From Ostrinia nubilalis (lineage: Eukaryota > Arthropoda > Insecta > Lepidoptera > Crambidae): a stretch of 64,000 nt of DNA. A program made the position numbers and the translations under genes. This document shows, piece by piece, positions 1-11,355 of the stretch (its first letter is position 1; the number at the start of each line of letters is the position of its first letter). Under the pieces are notes generated by a model. That model was not told where the DNA came from. It made no database searches and was given only the letters and a program-made list of their open reading frames with translations. The stretch spans positions 6,324,001 to 6,388,000 of the forward strand of contig NC_087107.1 in NCBI RefSeq assembly GCF_963855985.1. Direction: 5' to 3'.

Positions 1-228
1 CCGAAGACAGCGCGCCAAAGAGCTCTCGCGGCTACACAGTATAGAAATACGCAGTTTAGAAATACGCAGTTGGTTAGGTTAGGTTGACTTCCTTCCGTTC
101 AAGCGTCACACTCACAGCACTTTCTAATACAAATCATATCCAAGTGATACAAATTAAAACAACTTTCAAAATTTTTGGGAATATATTTTAGAATCGAATA
201 AATATAGAATATAACTGCCAAAGTAGAG

Positions 229-436
229 CAGTGGTTCTTAACCGGTGGTCCGCGGACCACTGGTGGTCCCTGGAGCCATTCCAAGTGGTCCACGATGTGC
301 ACTTGCACACATTGGTCAAAACCACTTTTAACTGATTTTTGCAGTCAAACTGGTTTTGACCGATTATGAGGTGGTCCCTGACAAGACAGAAATTTGGTAA
401 AATGGTCCCTCATGACTTAAAAGTTAAGAACCACTG
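229..436. mobile_element. hAT-type MITE
   Basis: The ends are inverted copies of CAGTGGTTCTTAAC, at 229 and ending at 436. The interior is rich in GGTCC/GGACC palindromes. The flanks share only TAGAG of a possible 8-bp target duplication (AAGTAGAG versus CTCTAGAG). Terminal CAG and an 8-bp target site fit the hAT superfamily. At 208 bp it has no coding capacity. Confidence 0.7.
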
Positions 437-860
437 CTCTAGAGACTCAAAACTACAAGACTTACGGCTTAGACCTTTAGCTACAGACCTTAGACAGTAT
501 TTTTGTGAAAATTCTTACGCATGGTGGAGGAAGGGACGCTCTAGACACTCAAGTCTACAAGGAGTCACATCAACTCCAGTTTTAAATCCGTTGACATCTG
601 CTGCATCTGCCATCTTTTTGGCTAGAAGATTCTTCTATCTTACAGCTTAGACCTTTAGCTACAGACCTTAGACAGTATTTTTGAAACATTCTTACGCATG
701 GTGGAGGAAGGGACGCTCTAGAGACTCAAGTCTACAAGGAGTCATATATGAACTCCAGTTTTAAATCCGTTGACATCTGCTGCATCTGCCATCTTTTTGG
801 CTAGAAGATTCTTCTATCTTACAGCTTAGACCTTTAGCTACAGACCTTAGACAGTATTTT
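437..860. repeat. Tandem repeat, unit about 178 bp, roughly 2.3 copies
   Basis: The phrase GCTTAGACCTTTAGCTACAG occurs at 467, 645 and 824, giving periods of 178 and 179 bp. The two full units differ by small indels and substitutions. The 94-residue open frame at 366-650 runs through the repeat and the MITE before it and is not a gene. Confidence 0.8.
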
Positions 861-3652
861 TTATTATTTATTTGTGTCAGTGTGCTCTTCTAAAGAGTGT
901 AAGACGATTGTATGTAGGTACTATTAAAATGTAATTTTAACTCATTGGTTTTGTCTCATATTTGAGGAATGTACTATGTATCATGAGTAGAGTCTTCGTT
1001 TAAAAGGATGCGAACGATTTAAATTTCAATAGGTAGACAAAATTCATAATTCTTAACTATCAAAAATTTTTCTTCTTTTTCTTCTTTTATTTTTTTTTTG
1101 GCCACAACTTGGTTTTGAGAACCACGATTTCGCCAATGTCACGTAATCAGCTTTGACAAAGTTTACAGGGTTTATAAAATTAAATTAAATTAATTAAATT
1201 CTTAATTATCAAAAATTTAAGCTTTCTCCAGTAACACTGATATTATTATACTGTGACTCATCAAAGTCATCATTGTCAAAAATATTGACAAATCACGAAC
1301 TGTCACGGCCAAAAAACTGACACGCGTCCGTCCTCCGTAAGCGCCACCGCGCGACTGATTGAGATTGTCCAAGCCGTCATGGACGATTTTTTCCACATTT
1401 TTTAACATAGTAACTAAATAAGACGCAATATAAAAATTTCATCCGTTAAAAGCCCTCAAGTTATTTCTGAACTTTAGTTTAGTAAAAGATTTAGAATCTC
1501 AAATCGCTTATTTTAAAAATAAAACCATAAATAGAAAACGAATAGAGGTAACTTTGGGAATTTATTCTATCGAGTCAACTTCATTAAATCGTGTTTCCAT
1601 CCGTTAATAGCCCTAGAAAATATCCTCAACTATGCCCAATAAAAATCTTAGCCTTTAATTTTACTGTTTAGTACCTCAAAAATGAAAAATGAAAACCTCA
1701 TTTTCGCCATTTTCTCTGCTACCCGGCCTTAACGAAGGTACCTACATTATACGGAATGCCAAATGGTATTCCTCACTATATTTTCGGCCGTGGGACAAAA
1801 ACCATGCCATAATATTTTTCTTATGTCAATTTCGTCGTCAGTTTAGCGACCTCGTTTCTTCACTCAAAACCGTAGTGTTTCGATGAACAGCTAATAGGTT
1901 TTTTAACGCCAATGACATCAGTGATAACGGGGTCCGTTTATCATTTCAGTCCTCAAGCAAGACACGCGGTAGTGTTTAAGCCAAGCTTATGCAGAAAATA
2001 GCATCTTTTCAATAAACCAGTTTTCCTAACAATGCACAATGGTGCTGATTAATATAATATATAATAATGTAAAATTTATTTCGACCACATACATATCTAA
2101 GTTAGTTGGAAAAAAAGAAAGTTAAGAACAGAGAGGAAAGTTTAAAGAAACTAATACTTACCTGTACCTATAGGTAGGTCTAAAGCCTTTCCCAGAAAAA
2201 ATCGTAAAAATCCTTATATTTTACATGTCATCCTTGAATGCTATCTAAGTTTACTTATTATGTAGTTGATCGGTTCAAAAATTTGGCAAAACTAAAAATG
2301 TGAAGTCCCCCGGAAAATCCACGCTAATGAATTGGCATAGTCATTTATTATTATCAATCTGTACCTAAACAGTATAAATGTAAAGTGTATTACAGTGCTT
2401 CATCAATTACTTATTCATTTCATTAATTTTGCGACTATTAAACTAAGTAATGGAAAAATAAGGAAAATAATTGTTTTTTTAAATAGTTAGGTAGTTTTTT
2501 AATGAAACTCTTTAGAATTATCGACAGATGACGTCCATTTTATCTTTTTATTTCCATACACGAATACCTAATAGTTGATTCGTTCGAATAAACTGACGTA
2601 AAATTTTCATCCAAGTCCAGCCCAGCCTTTCCGTCCAACAACTGAAGAAAATTTCGTTATCGTATGCAGTTTGCTGAAAAGTTACGCAGTTAAAAATTAA
2701 ATTAGCTCGGTTAGTTGTTTACCATTCGAACGCTTCAGTTACTTGTTTACCATTCGAACAAATGATCGTCTCGTGCCTTGATCAATCGCACACACTCACT
2801 AAATGGAGGAATCACCACTCATCCAGAGGGACTCTACATACTAATCGTCTAGTTTTTAAAAGCAACACGCACGATTACCCCAGCGGGCTTAGATCACGCG
2901 AAATTCATATTATGGGTACCTACTAGTTTTTATTCTGTGTTGTAGGCTAGATTTCTGTAAATACTGACACTCCTAGCCCCGTGTGAGTACTAGGCTGGGT
3001 GATTGGTTATCGTGAAAACTCGCAGAATTGACTTCGCTCTTTAAGTGCAAAAACTGTTTTTATGTTGAAGACGTAGATTTGCTGTTTTTGTTATAACATA
3101 AAATTGGCATATAATTTTAGTTTGGTAGTACCTACCTACCACTACCTAAAACTATTCTACATACAAACTCCCCCGTAAAAATTTAACTACTCGTTTAAGG
3201 TACCTACTTACAGGTAGGTACAGACCAATCTACATATACTTATCTTACTAATTACTGTATGAAATGCGTCATCATCAGTAGTTTCAAAACCATAACAATA
3301 ACTAAGGCAACTTATAGATTTCAAACATTGCTACGGCTATCGTGTGCTGTGAAGCAAGTTTATTATTGATATACAGTATAGTACCTAATACTACCTATGT
3401 ACCTTGAATTAAAATGACATTAAATCACACGGCTAACTCATTTGCTGTAACATTGATTGCGATTTCAGTCATCAGTTAGGTTACACTTTAAAATGAGAAA
3501 AAAACTTTTATTAATAAAGAGGTTCTTTTCAAACACGTGAAAATGTAGATTCCAAGCTAAACTTCTTTTTGGCATAAAGTATAATATTGTAATCGTGATG
3601 TAAGAATTTGGATTTTATTCAAATGTGGACTGGGAGAGAATTACTTAACGTA
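861..3652. other. Intergenic, no gene seen
   Basis: AT-rich sequence with simple runs and many TACCTA/TAGGTA words. No open frame shows a recognisable domain or splice-consistent extension. Confidence 0.6.
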
Positions 3653-4228
3653 GTGGCACCAATGACCGACAAGAACCAATGACCGACACTTTATTTTTTG
3701 ATTCAATAAAATAAGAGTATAACATCGATTTCTTAATATGTCAACACTGTACCATAGAAAGCACACTTTTGACTGCCTCCTATTGATATTTAAGCAAAAT
3801 CCGCCAATTTATTTTGAAAATGGCAGTCTAACAACTGATTGCGGCTGGAGTACCGGTGAAAATAACAACATTTCTTAGTAAAATCCTTAAGGAAGTGAGT
3901 ACATTTTTTGTTAATTACACTACTGTATTGTAACTTATTTGAATTTTATCTTTTTCACGGGTTACTTTAAGAACTATAGAATCCATTTTTGTTATAACGA
4001 ATTTAAAATGATATTTTGATATTAGTAAAATGTTGGTGTCGATCACTGGTTTTCACAAACTGACTTTTCCAATAATCGACACGTGTCGATAGTAATTTTT
4101 TGGAACATTTTTCATTTGACAACCGAATATAGTTCTTATGACTTTGCGCATTTAGTAGATATTTGAAGTAAACTATTCATAGTCGAGCTACCAGTAATCG
4201 ACAAGTGTCGATTATTGGGGAATAATAT

Positions 4229-4390
4229 ATGTCGATGATTGGTTCGAGAAAAAATTATTCTCCCGAGCAGTTAGAAAAAGCTGTAGAAGCTGTTAAAATT
4301 GCGAAAAGATTGCAGTTGCTGCTAAACGTTTCGGAGTACCTAGGTAGGATTACGCTCCATGATAAAATTTCGGGAAAAACAACAATGGGT
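4229..4390 (+). pseudogene. Fragment of pogo-like transposase (psq-type helix-turn-helix)
   Basis: The frame reads NYSPEQLEKAVEAVK and later LHDKISGKT, the start and end of the helix-turn-helix found in pogo/Tigger/jerky-like transposases and Pipsqueak proteins. The usual middle part is altered. About 55 residues in, the frame enters the nested MITE at 4401 and ends. No catalytic DDE region is found nearby. It is probably a relic of the element enclosing it. Confidence 0.6.
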
Positions 4391-4400
4391 TACACTATAT

Positions 4401-5080
4401 TATACAGGGTGGAAACGATAAGTGATCTCACTCCATTATTTCTTAACTATACAAGATATCCAAAAACTGATTACTGATCCTGAAAGTGCTTTACGAGCTC
4501 TATCCAACGGTACCAATAATAGGTTACCAAATAAACTGGATCTATCCGAAAATTCAATGTTTCCGGCTTCCATACATTTAGTAAAACCACATAAAATTAA
4601 AAACTATTCAAGATATCCAAAAACTGGTTACTGATCCTGAAAGTGCTTCACGAGCTCTATCCAACGGTACCAATAATAGGTTACAAAATAAACTTGATCT
4701 ATCCGAAAATTCAATGTTACCAGCTTCCATACATTTAGTACTGCCACAGTCATGGCACTCATGTCTTGATAATATTATAGTAAGTAAAGCCTAAAACCAA
4801 TGTTTTCTAAATAAGAATGCTATTTGGAGTTCAATTTAAGTGTTTATTATTGAATAAAAAAAAATTAACACTTCTAATATTGTGTGGCTTGCATACATTT
4901 AGTATGAAGCCTGAAAACATTGAATTTTCGGATAGATCCAGTTAATTCTGTAACCTATTACTGATACTGTTTGAAAGAGCTCGTGAAGCACTTTCAGGAT
5001 CAATAACCAGTTTTTCGATATCTTGTATAGATAGTTTAGAAATAATCGAGTGAGATCACTTTTCGTTTCCACCCTGTATA
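4401..5080. mobile_element. Long inverted-repeat MITE nested in the pogo-like element
   Basis: The ends are inverted copies of TATACAGGGTGGAAACGA (4401) and its complement (ending 5080). The left arm is partly duplicated in tandem: a block of about 175 bp containing ATATCCAAAAACTG starts near 4455 and again near 4612. The right arm matches in reverse from about 4880 to 5080. It interrupts the transposase fragment. Confidence 0.7.
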
Positions 5081-5119
5081 ATGGGGCCGAGCACAGTTTT
5101 AAGTTTTAACTAAAATCGG

Positions 5120-5260
5120 GCCTATTCCCACCTCTCGTTCCCACCTCTGCAACTCCTGTGTAGCCAGGATCTACGGCTTGACCGCCACAAAAACCCAACC
5201 AATGAAGGTCAAGTTTGTCCCGGGGGAAAGTTAAACTGTCATTGGACCCGCAACGAAATT
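5120..5260 (-). repeat. Dispersed 141-bp repeat, copy A
   Basis: Its reverse complement matches 37577-37717 almost throughout, and 14446-14537 in part. Shared words include CTTGACCTTCATTGGTTGGG and ATCCTGGCTACACAGGAGTT. No clear terminal repeats were seen, so the class is unknown. Confidence 0.75.
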
Positions 5261-5529
5261 ATTCAGAAGAACATAGGAGTTCGAAATTAAGGTTCGACTT
5301 CCCTCCATTGCAAAGCGGATGACAGGTGACAAACAAAGGTTTAAAACCTTTAAGAAAAGATTATGCACCACGGACAATAAATATTAATTAAGGGGGCTTA
5401 TCTTATGAGCAATTAGCAACTACCTGCCAATAATATTTTTCACAAAATCGCTTATAAGCACGGAAATTTTTCCTTGTCGCGACAAGATCGGTGTAATAAA
5501 TTGCGGAAACAGATGTAGGTATGTTGTAT

Positions 5530-5945
5530 TGAATTAAGCATTAAATTACGTTCATGTTTCCAAAGATCACACTCCCACAAGATAATATGATGGGCAGACT
5601 GCTCATGACTGACATCATTAGTGGAACACTCGCAAAAAGGAGACGGAACTAGTTTGAGTTAGTGAAGTTTATGTTTAAAGTTGCCATGCCCCGTGAGGAA
5701 CTGCGACGAGCAATGGTCGATTTCTAACCATCGCCTAGTTAGACGTTCGCGTACATTCGGGAAGAAATTATATAAGTGACGCCCTTTGACTGACGTACTC
5801 CATCTTTTTTGCCATTCATTAAGTAATTCCTCTTCAACGACTTCTCGGGAATCAAATAATCGGCTTATTTTAGAACGATCGCGGCTATTTAAGAAGTCGG
5901 AGGTTAGGTATATTTTCCCTTGATGCGAAGTACATAGCCGCACGC
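5530..5945 (-). pseudogene. LINE fragment, C-terminal region after RNase H
   Basis: The minus strand encodes an open stretch with LLNEWQKRW, KGRHLYNFFP, RLTRRWLEI and SQFLTGHGNFK. This is the characteristic order at the C-terminus of R1/Jockey-type non-LTR retrotransposon polyproteins. It lacks reverse transcriptase and endonuclease and sits inside the pogo-like element. Confidence 0.65.
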
Positions 5946-6312
5946 TTCTGTACCTCTAAGTCGACCGGCAGAACACCAGCCAGGACTGGCAGAGCTTCCG
6001 TCCTAAACCTGGTCGAGTACTTGCCAAAAAAGGAGATCGTCGATAACTGGGTGTCGGTAAGTGGCAGCTGTCGATGACTGGGTGTTGACTACTGGAGATT
6101 CGGTGTCGATGATTGGAGATTTATATGCTTTTTCATTTTTTGGGATTTTTTTCTAGTCCGTGTATAGAATAAAAATAATACATCCTATTCTTATCTCAAG
6201 CATATACCTTATCATGCTCAATCGTTACTTTTGGTTTAAAGATGACTAAATGACCTTTAATCTTAATAAGAAGCCCAATATCTCCTTAAAGTGTCGATCA
6301 TTGGTGCCACTA

Positions 6313-8647
6313 CGCTAGTATGGCGACAAGTTCACATATTTTGTGTACTCATTGCACACACGTAAACGATTGTCTATGGTCCTTACGAGGCTACCTTCGT
6401 ATTCCCCCTTATATTTACGTATTCCCCAGTTTCACGCACCAGACTCTACATTTTTGTTGCAATGTCGCTCCCATTACCCAAACAAATAACATAGAAACGC
6501 CACAGTGTTAACTTGACATGCTGTCGTTGTAGGGTACCTAACCTAAGCACTTTCTGTTTTTGTTTGCCCGAGCTGAATGTAAGTTCGATTAAATCCCAAA
6601 AACATCTGTAATTTCTGACTCACAAATGCGAAATTGTGATACTGTTATAATTTAAAACTGCGACGTAGTTGTGGTATTCTTTGATAACAAACTAATACAA
6701 TCGGTACTGTTGAATGAACGCCTATCATTGTATTTCTACACGGGCATAATGATGTCCCGAATATTAATTAAAACAAAGATAACATAAGACTGTCATTTTT
6801 TAACAGTAGATATAGGTATTTTTAAACATTTATGTAGGTACGAGTCCTATCCATCCACTCTACTTCCTACTAATAAATATTAGGTATTATTTGTGAAGAT
6901 GGATGTATACCTAATTAAACCACTGAACTTCTGTGTTTAAAAGTTGAGACCCACGAAAAAACTGAATAGTTTTTATCCCGGTTTTTGAATAAGGATACGC
7001 GCGCGGTTAGAGACTTTTTGTGGCAGTCCGCCGAAACTCACGCGTGTAAAGCTGCGGACTATAGTATAGCTAGTTTATAAATATAGAAAAAAATATCTCA
7101 TGCAGAATACATACTTAAATGTTGAAAATACTTTGTTTTTGCGAAAAGTCGACTATTAAGGCACTATGTGTATACCGATAAGACGGCCGCCATAAATTAA
7201 TTAGTAACCCAAGACGTAATTGATTTCCGTGAGTTGCTTGCCAATTAATTTAAACCAGAATGATCTTCAAACGAAAGAAGATTGCAAATACAGTAGCAAT
7301 TTTTAGAAACATAGACAGTGCGATGTGCGAAAAAAAGTAAGTAAAATAGTCGAGAAAAGTCAGGAGTTGGGTTTCCGTAAAGATATTGTCGAATACAACT
7401 CAAGTAACTTAAAATATATTTTGGATTGTTATTCTAAAGTAATAGCGGAAACTCTTCACCAGCGCTATAATTTCCTCCATAAGCAATATCTAATCAAGAA
7501 GGTCCCTTAAAGCTCTAGAATAGGAAATTGCTTTGTTTGCATTTCTCTCAGAGAATTTATGAGCAAATGTTTGGGAAAACAGATGATTCGTTTACGAACA
7601 GACATGCAGTATGAGGCAGCATTGTGTTTAAGTCATATCGACACACGCAGGCAGTCTCTGGATCATCGCCATAAATTGATTTTATTGCTCTTTATTTCTT
7701 TGTAACTACGTATTGTTAATATCCTATTCTGTGTTAGGCTTAAAACATTATTATGGCAAGTAGGTGAGTAGGTACTCATAAGTACTTAGTACGACTGTGT
7801 GACTTAAAACTATCACAAAGAATCACATCTTCCTGCATTAGAATTGTTATCATAATTTATTTAAGTAGGTACAATCTATATTCTCATTCACTTTCATAAA
7901 GTATTACACAACTTATATATTAAGTTCTACCTACAATACCTACTAAAATTTAATCCAAAAACGTAGTTTTTAAAAAAGCAAAGCCTTATCACCAAATTTA
8001 TAATGGGACAGACAGACGGGCTTAAAGCACGATGATTAACTCAATTATAGTTAGAGAACGCGGAGGGTTCTATTTTTAATCGGCATCACACAAAAAGAGA
8101 GCATAATGAAATAAGGAAGGAAAGGAACTGCTGAGAAATTAAATTAGAAATTAATAACATTGGAATTGATATACATTCTATTATTGTAGATAATTTTTAA
8201 TTTTCCTGTCCTGTAGTAATATCTATAGGTAGAATTATCAAAATGTGGAAGGAAGGAAAAATTAAATAAACACCATAAATTCGAGATAACAATTAAATAT
8301 AGTCTTATTCGTACCTAAAACCTACATAAACATTTCGAAATAGTTAACATAACTAATTAATGAGAATGTATTTGTAGTTTGCATGGATAGACAAACTTAA
8401 TAATATTCTATGTAAAGGTATTACTTATTTATGGTGGAGAGATATGGACGTGGCGTGATTTTCTTAGGTCGCCTGCATGGCGAAATACTGGCATGGACGA
8501 CAAATAGAGCTGAAAATGAGGAAATATTTGAGTTGCAAGGGGTAGCCCCGTTGCTTCTATGCTGGTGTAGGTATGTTATAAATTGCGTTAATTCTGAACT
8601 ACACTAATTTCAGCACTAAAAGCATGAAACGAAGTGCTTTGAATATT
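6313..8647. other. Intergenic, no gene seen
   Basis: AT-rich sequence. The open frames at 6320-6511 and 7325-7510 have no domain, no plausible splice partners and ordinary random composition. Confidence 0.6.
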
Positions 8648-8651
8648 TTAA

Positions 8652-9714
8652 CCCTTAAATTGGCACTCATTGAACCCTTGCTTCAAAAATGGTCAAATTT
8701 GGGATTTAGATATTGTTTTGATAGATTAAGAAAAAAATATTTACTTTTTGAAAAAATTTCAATTAGTATAGAAGTTATGACATGTCACTCAAAACGGACA
8801 TTGCCAATTATTTAGCATTACAACCATGTCACTTAGGGCGGACATTGCCAGTTTAGAAAAACAAACGTAAAACAACTTTTCTTAATAACAATACAGGAAT
8901 CCCTGATAATCATCCTGTGGCTAATCCAGCGCCTTTTGCAATCCATCTGGACTATTTACTGTTGAATTTACATAAATTTATCAAAAAATACCATGACATA
9001 TAAAAACAGAAAGTGACTGCCTGATTTATCAATATAAATCCCAAGCCGGTGGGTATAAAGACACAAAGTTTGGCATGTAGGTTCCTTATTAGGGTCTAGG
9101 GGTGTTATCAGAAAGGATTTTTCCAAGATTACCCCCTAAGGGGGTGAAATGGGGGTCCAAAGTTTGTAGGGCGAAACAAAATTAGTTACACTATTTAATT
9201 CGAAACTTCACAGGATACATTCCTATGGATAAATGAATAAACACGTGTTTCAGGTTATTTCAGAATTCAACCCCTAAAAGGGGGAAATTGGGTAAAAATG
9301 TCTAAAAATCAACATGAGTATTTATTACTGATACATGGCATTGTCCGTTTTAAGTGACATAACATTTGTAAGCTTGAAATGAATGGAAAAAAATCGATAT
9401 TTTTTTACAGTTTTGGCAATAACCGTCAGTTTTATTCGTTAATATTTAAAAATCAATCAATAAAGCACAAGAACAAGTGTAATACCTACAGTATTGCCAC
9501 ATTTATCAAGAGTGAAAACTTGACATTGCTGTTGCATTTATTCAACTGTCTTTATTTTTAAAATTCGCGGCTTTTTATTGAACTAAAGCCCCGTGTTTCA
9601 CATAAAATATCATGCTTTAAAATATCCCTTGAAAATCGATAAATTGCTTTAATTTAGATTCTGTAAGCAATTATTTGACCATGTCCTTTAAAACGGACAA
9701 AAACAATTTAAGGG
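8652..9714. mobile_element. piggyBac-like non-autonomous element
   Basis: It is flanked by TTAA on both sides (8648-8651 and 9715-9718). The ends are CCCTTAAATTG and its inverse, so the element starts with CCC and ends with GGG, as piggyBac elements do. Subterminal motifs near ACGGACATTGCC recur at both ends. The middle (9030-9360) resembles a dispersed repeat with TTTGGCATGTAGG and CCCCTAAGGGGG. No transposase frame was found. Confidence 0.7.
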
Positions 9715-9718
9715 TTAA

Positions 9719-11147
9719 TGCTATCGAACACCAATCGACATAACTCAGACACATTTATTTTAGTTCACTTTCATCATCTCATCCGTATTGTTCTTTAGTC
9801 TAGCGGTGATTGTTAAAAATAGATAGTGGGGCACATAAATTGTTAAAAAACTGATTGAGATTCCTTGTTTGGTTCGTGCAAGAAAATAACAAAAAAGTAA
9901 TAACCCTATTGTTCATTCGGAAATATATTCTGTGCTTTGAAGAGCACATTTATGATGAGTCCATGAGCCCCTTTTTGGTTGTACCTACCCCATGTTATTC
10001 TATCGCTCATAAACGTAGGTTCTTGCATAAAGTTTTTTTAAGAAAACTCACTGAAAAAAAAATTGTCTGTAAAATGCAATCACCATCAAACATAACACAA
10101 AACAGCTGTCATGCGGGCATACCAATATGGTGTAGCTGTATTAACCTTAACACCGTTGGAAAGTGCATAATGAAATGTACCTACAATTTTAATTAAAATA
10201 CCAACCTGCAGCTTCTGGCACCGACCGGATAAAGTTTTACTTCGCTTATTTTTTTCCAAAGATTTACCGTTCCTAATTCAGTAGACACTGCTAAGTATAA
10301 AATTACGAAGTGAGCATTTATTTTCTAACCAATGTCTTAAGAAAATAACGCGACGAAGATAATTTGATACGGTTAACTTCAATTAGCCATACCTTTTAGC
10401 TATTTCTTATGTAACGGTTGTGAAATCGCTAGGAACTGAGATTCGAGGTGGAGTACTAACTTTTCTATTTCACTCTTACTCGATCATAGACTGATTCATT
10501 CATTAAGTATTGAAATTTTGAACTATGGCTGCAGCTAACGCTTTTATCGTACAAATGGCCTAAAAGGAGTATTTTAAAAGCTTTTTAATAAGCTAATTGA
10601 TATACTAATAAAAGCTAGTCAGCGATGCTAACCACTATCCGAGTTTCAGTCTTCTTCTTCGTGACATCGTAATTTCTTTCTGTCGAATGACAGCTCGTGA
10701 CTTTACATTGAAACTAATAAAGATTTGAAATTATTCGTTGAACAATAATTGTATAAAAGAGCTGGAGCCAAATACCTATAGTAATGAAACTTGTTATAAA
10801 ATTAATTAAAATATATTAAGCTTGACCTCTCTATAACTACTTGTTATCTTTGTCGAGACTTTATCTTCTTAAATCACTAGGTAAAAATATGTACTTTTTC
10901 ATTTCAAGTTGATTGCACTATCTAAAGTTAGGGTGCTTTTACAAAATGTCAACAAAGGGTTTCCTCGCTTGCGTTTAAATTAGATTTTCTCTGACCTAAT
11001 TTGCAAGTGAATTGTTTTATAGAGGCGACCTTTCTTCGTGTCAATGCATCCATTTACCGAGGTACGTAAAGCGACTAAGTATGAGTCGTAAAAATTAAGA
11101 AATAAAACTTATACCAATGCCTTGTTCAATAAATAAAAGACATTTGA
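9719..11147. other. Intergenic, no gene seen
   Basis: The longest open frame (9855-10196, 113 residues) has no recognisable domain and low-complexity composition. Nothing else was supported. Confidence 0.55.
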
Positions 11148-11355
11148 CCTGTACCTCTAGTAGGAAAAACTTTCGAGTTCGTTTCGTTGCGTATTCAAAG
11201 TGTCATCGAAAAATTTTATATGAAAAATTAAACAGCGCCCCCTATATTATAGCCGCCCTAGGGGGCGCTGTTTAATTTTTCATACAAAATTTTTCGATGA
11301 CACTTTGAATACGCAACGAAACGAACTCGAAAGTTTTTCCTACTAGAGGTACAGG
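11148..11355. mobile_element. Near-perfect palindromic hairpin MITE
   Basis: Two arms of about 95 bp starting CCTGTACCTCTAGTAGG fold on each other with almost no mismatches around a loop near 11251. The inner arms contain the word CAGCGCCCCC. The near-identity of the arms suggests a recent insertion. Confidence 0.8.

Larger units (their letters stand above)
3653..6310. mobile_element. Composite pogo/Tc1-like DNA transposon, degraded
   Basis: Inverted ends GTGGCACCAATGA(C/T)CGACA lie at 3653 and 6310, each flanked by TA, the target used by Tc1/mariner/pogo elements. The motif TGTCGAT followed by ATTGG-like bases recurs many times inside both ends, as expected of subterminal transposase sites. 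The interior holds a piece of a psq/pogo-type DNA-binding domain (4229-4390), a nested inverted-repeat MITE (4401-5080), a dispersed 141-bp repeat (5120-5260) and a LINE fragment on the minus strand (5530-5945). It is clearly non-autonomous. Confidence 0.65.

Noticed and set aside
7325..7510. 61-residue Lys-rich frame
   Set aside because: Short, isolated, and without any family motif.
9855..10196. 113-residue open frame
   Set aside because: No domain, no splice-consistent extension, random-looking composition in AT-rich DNA.
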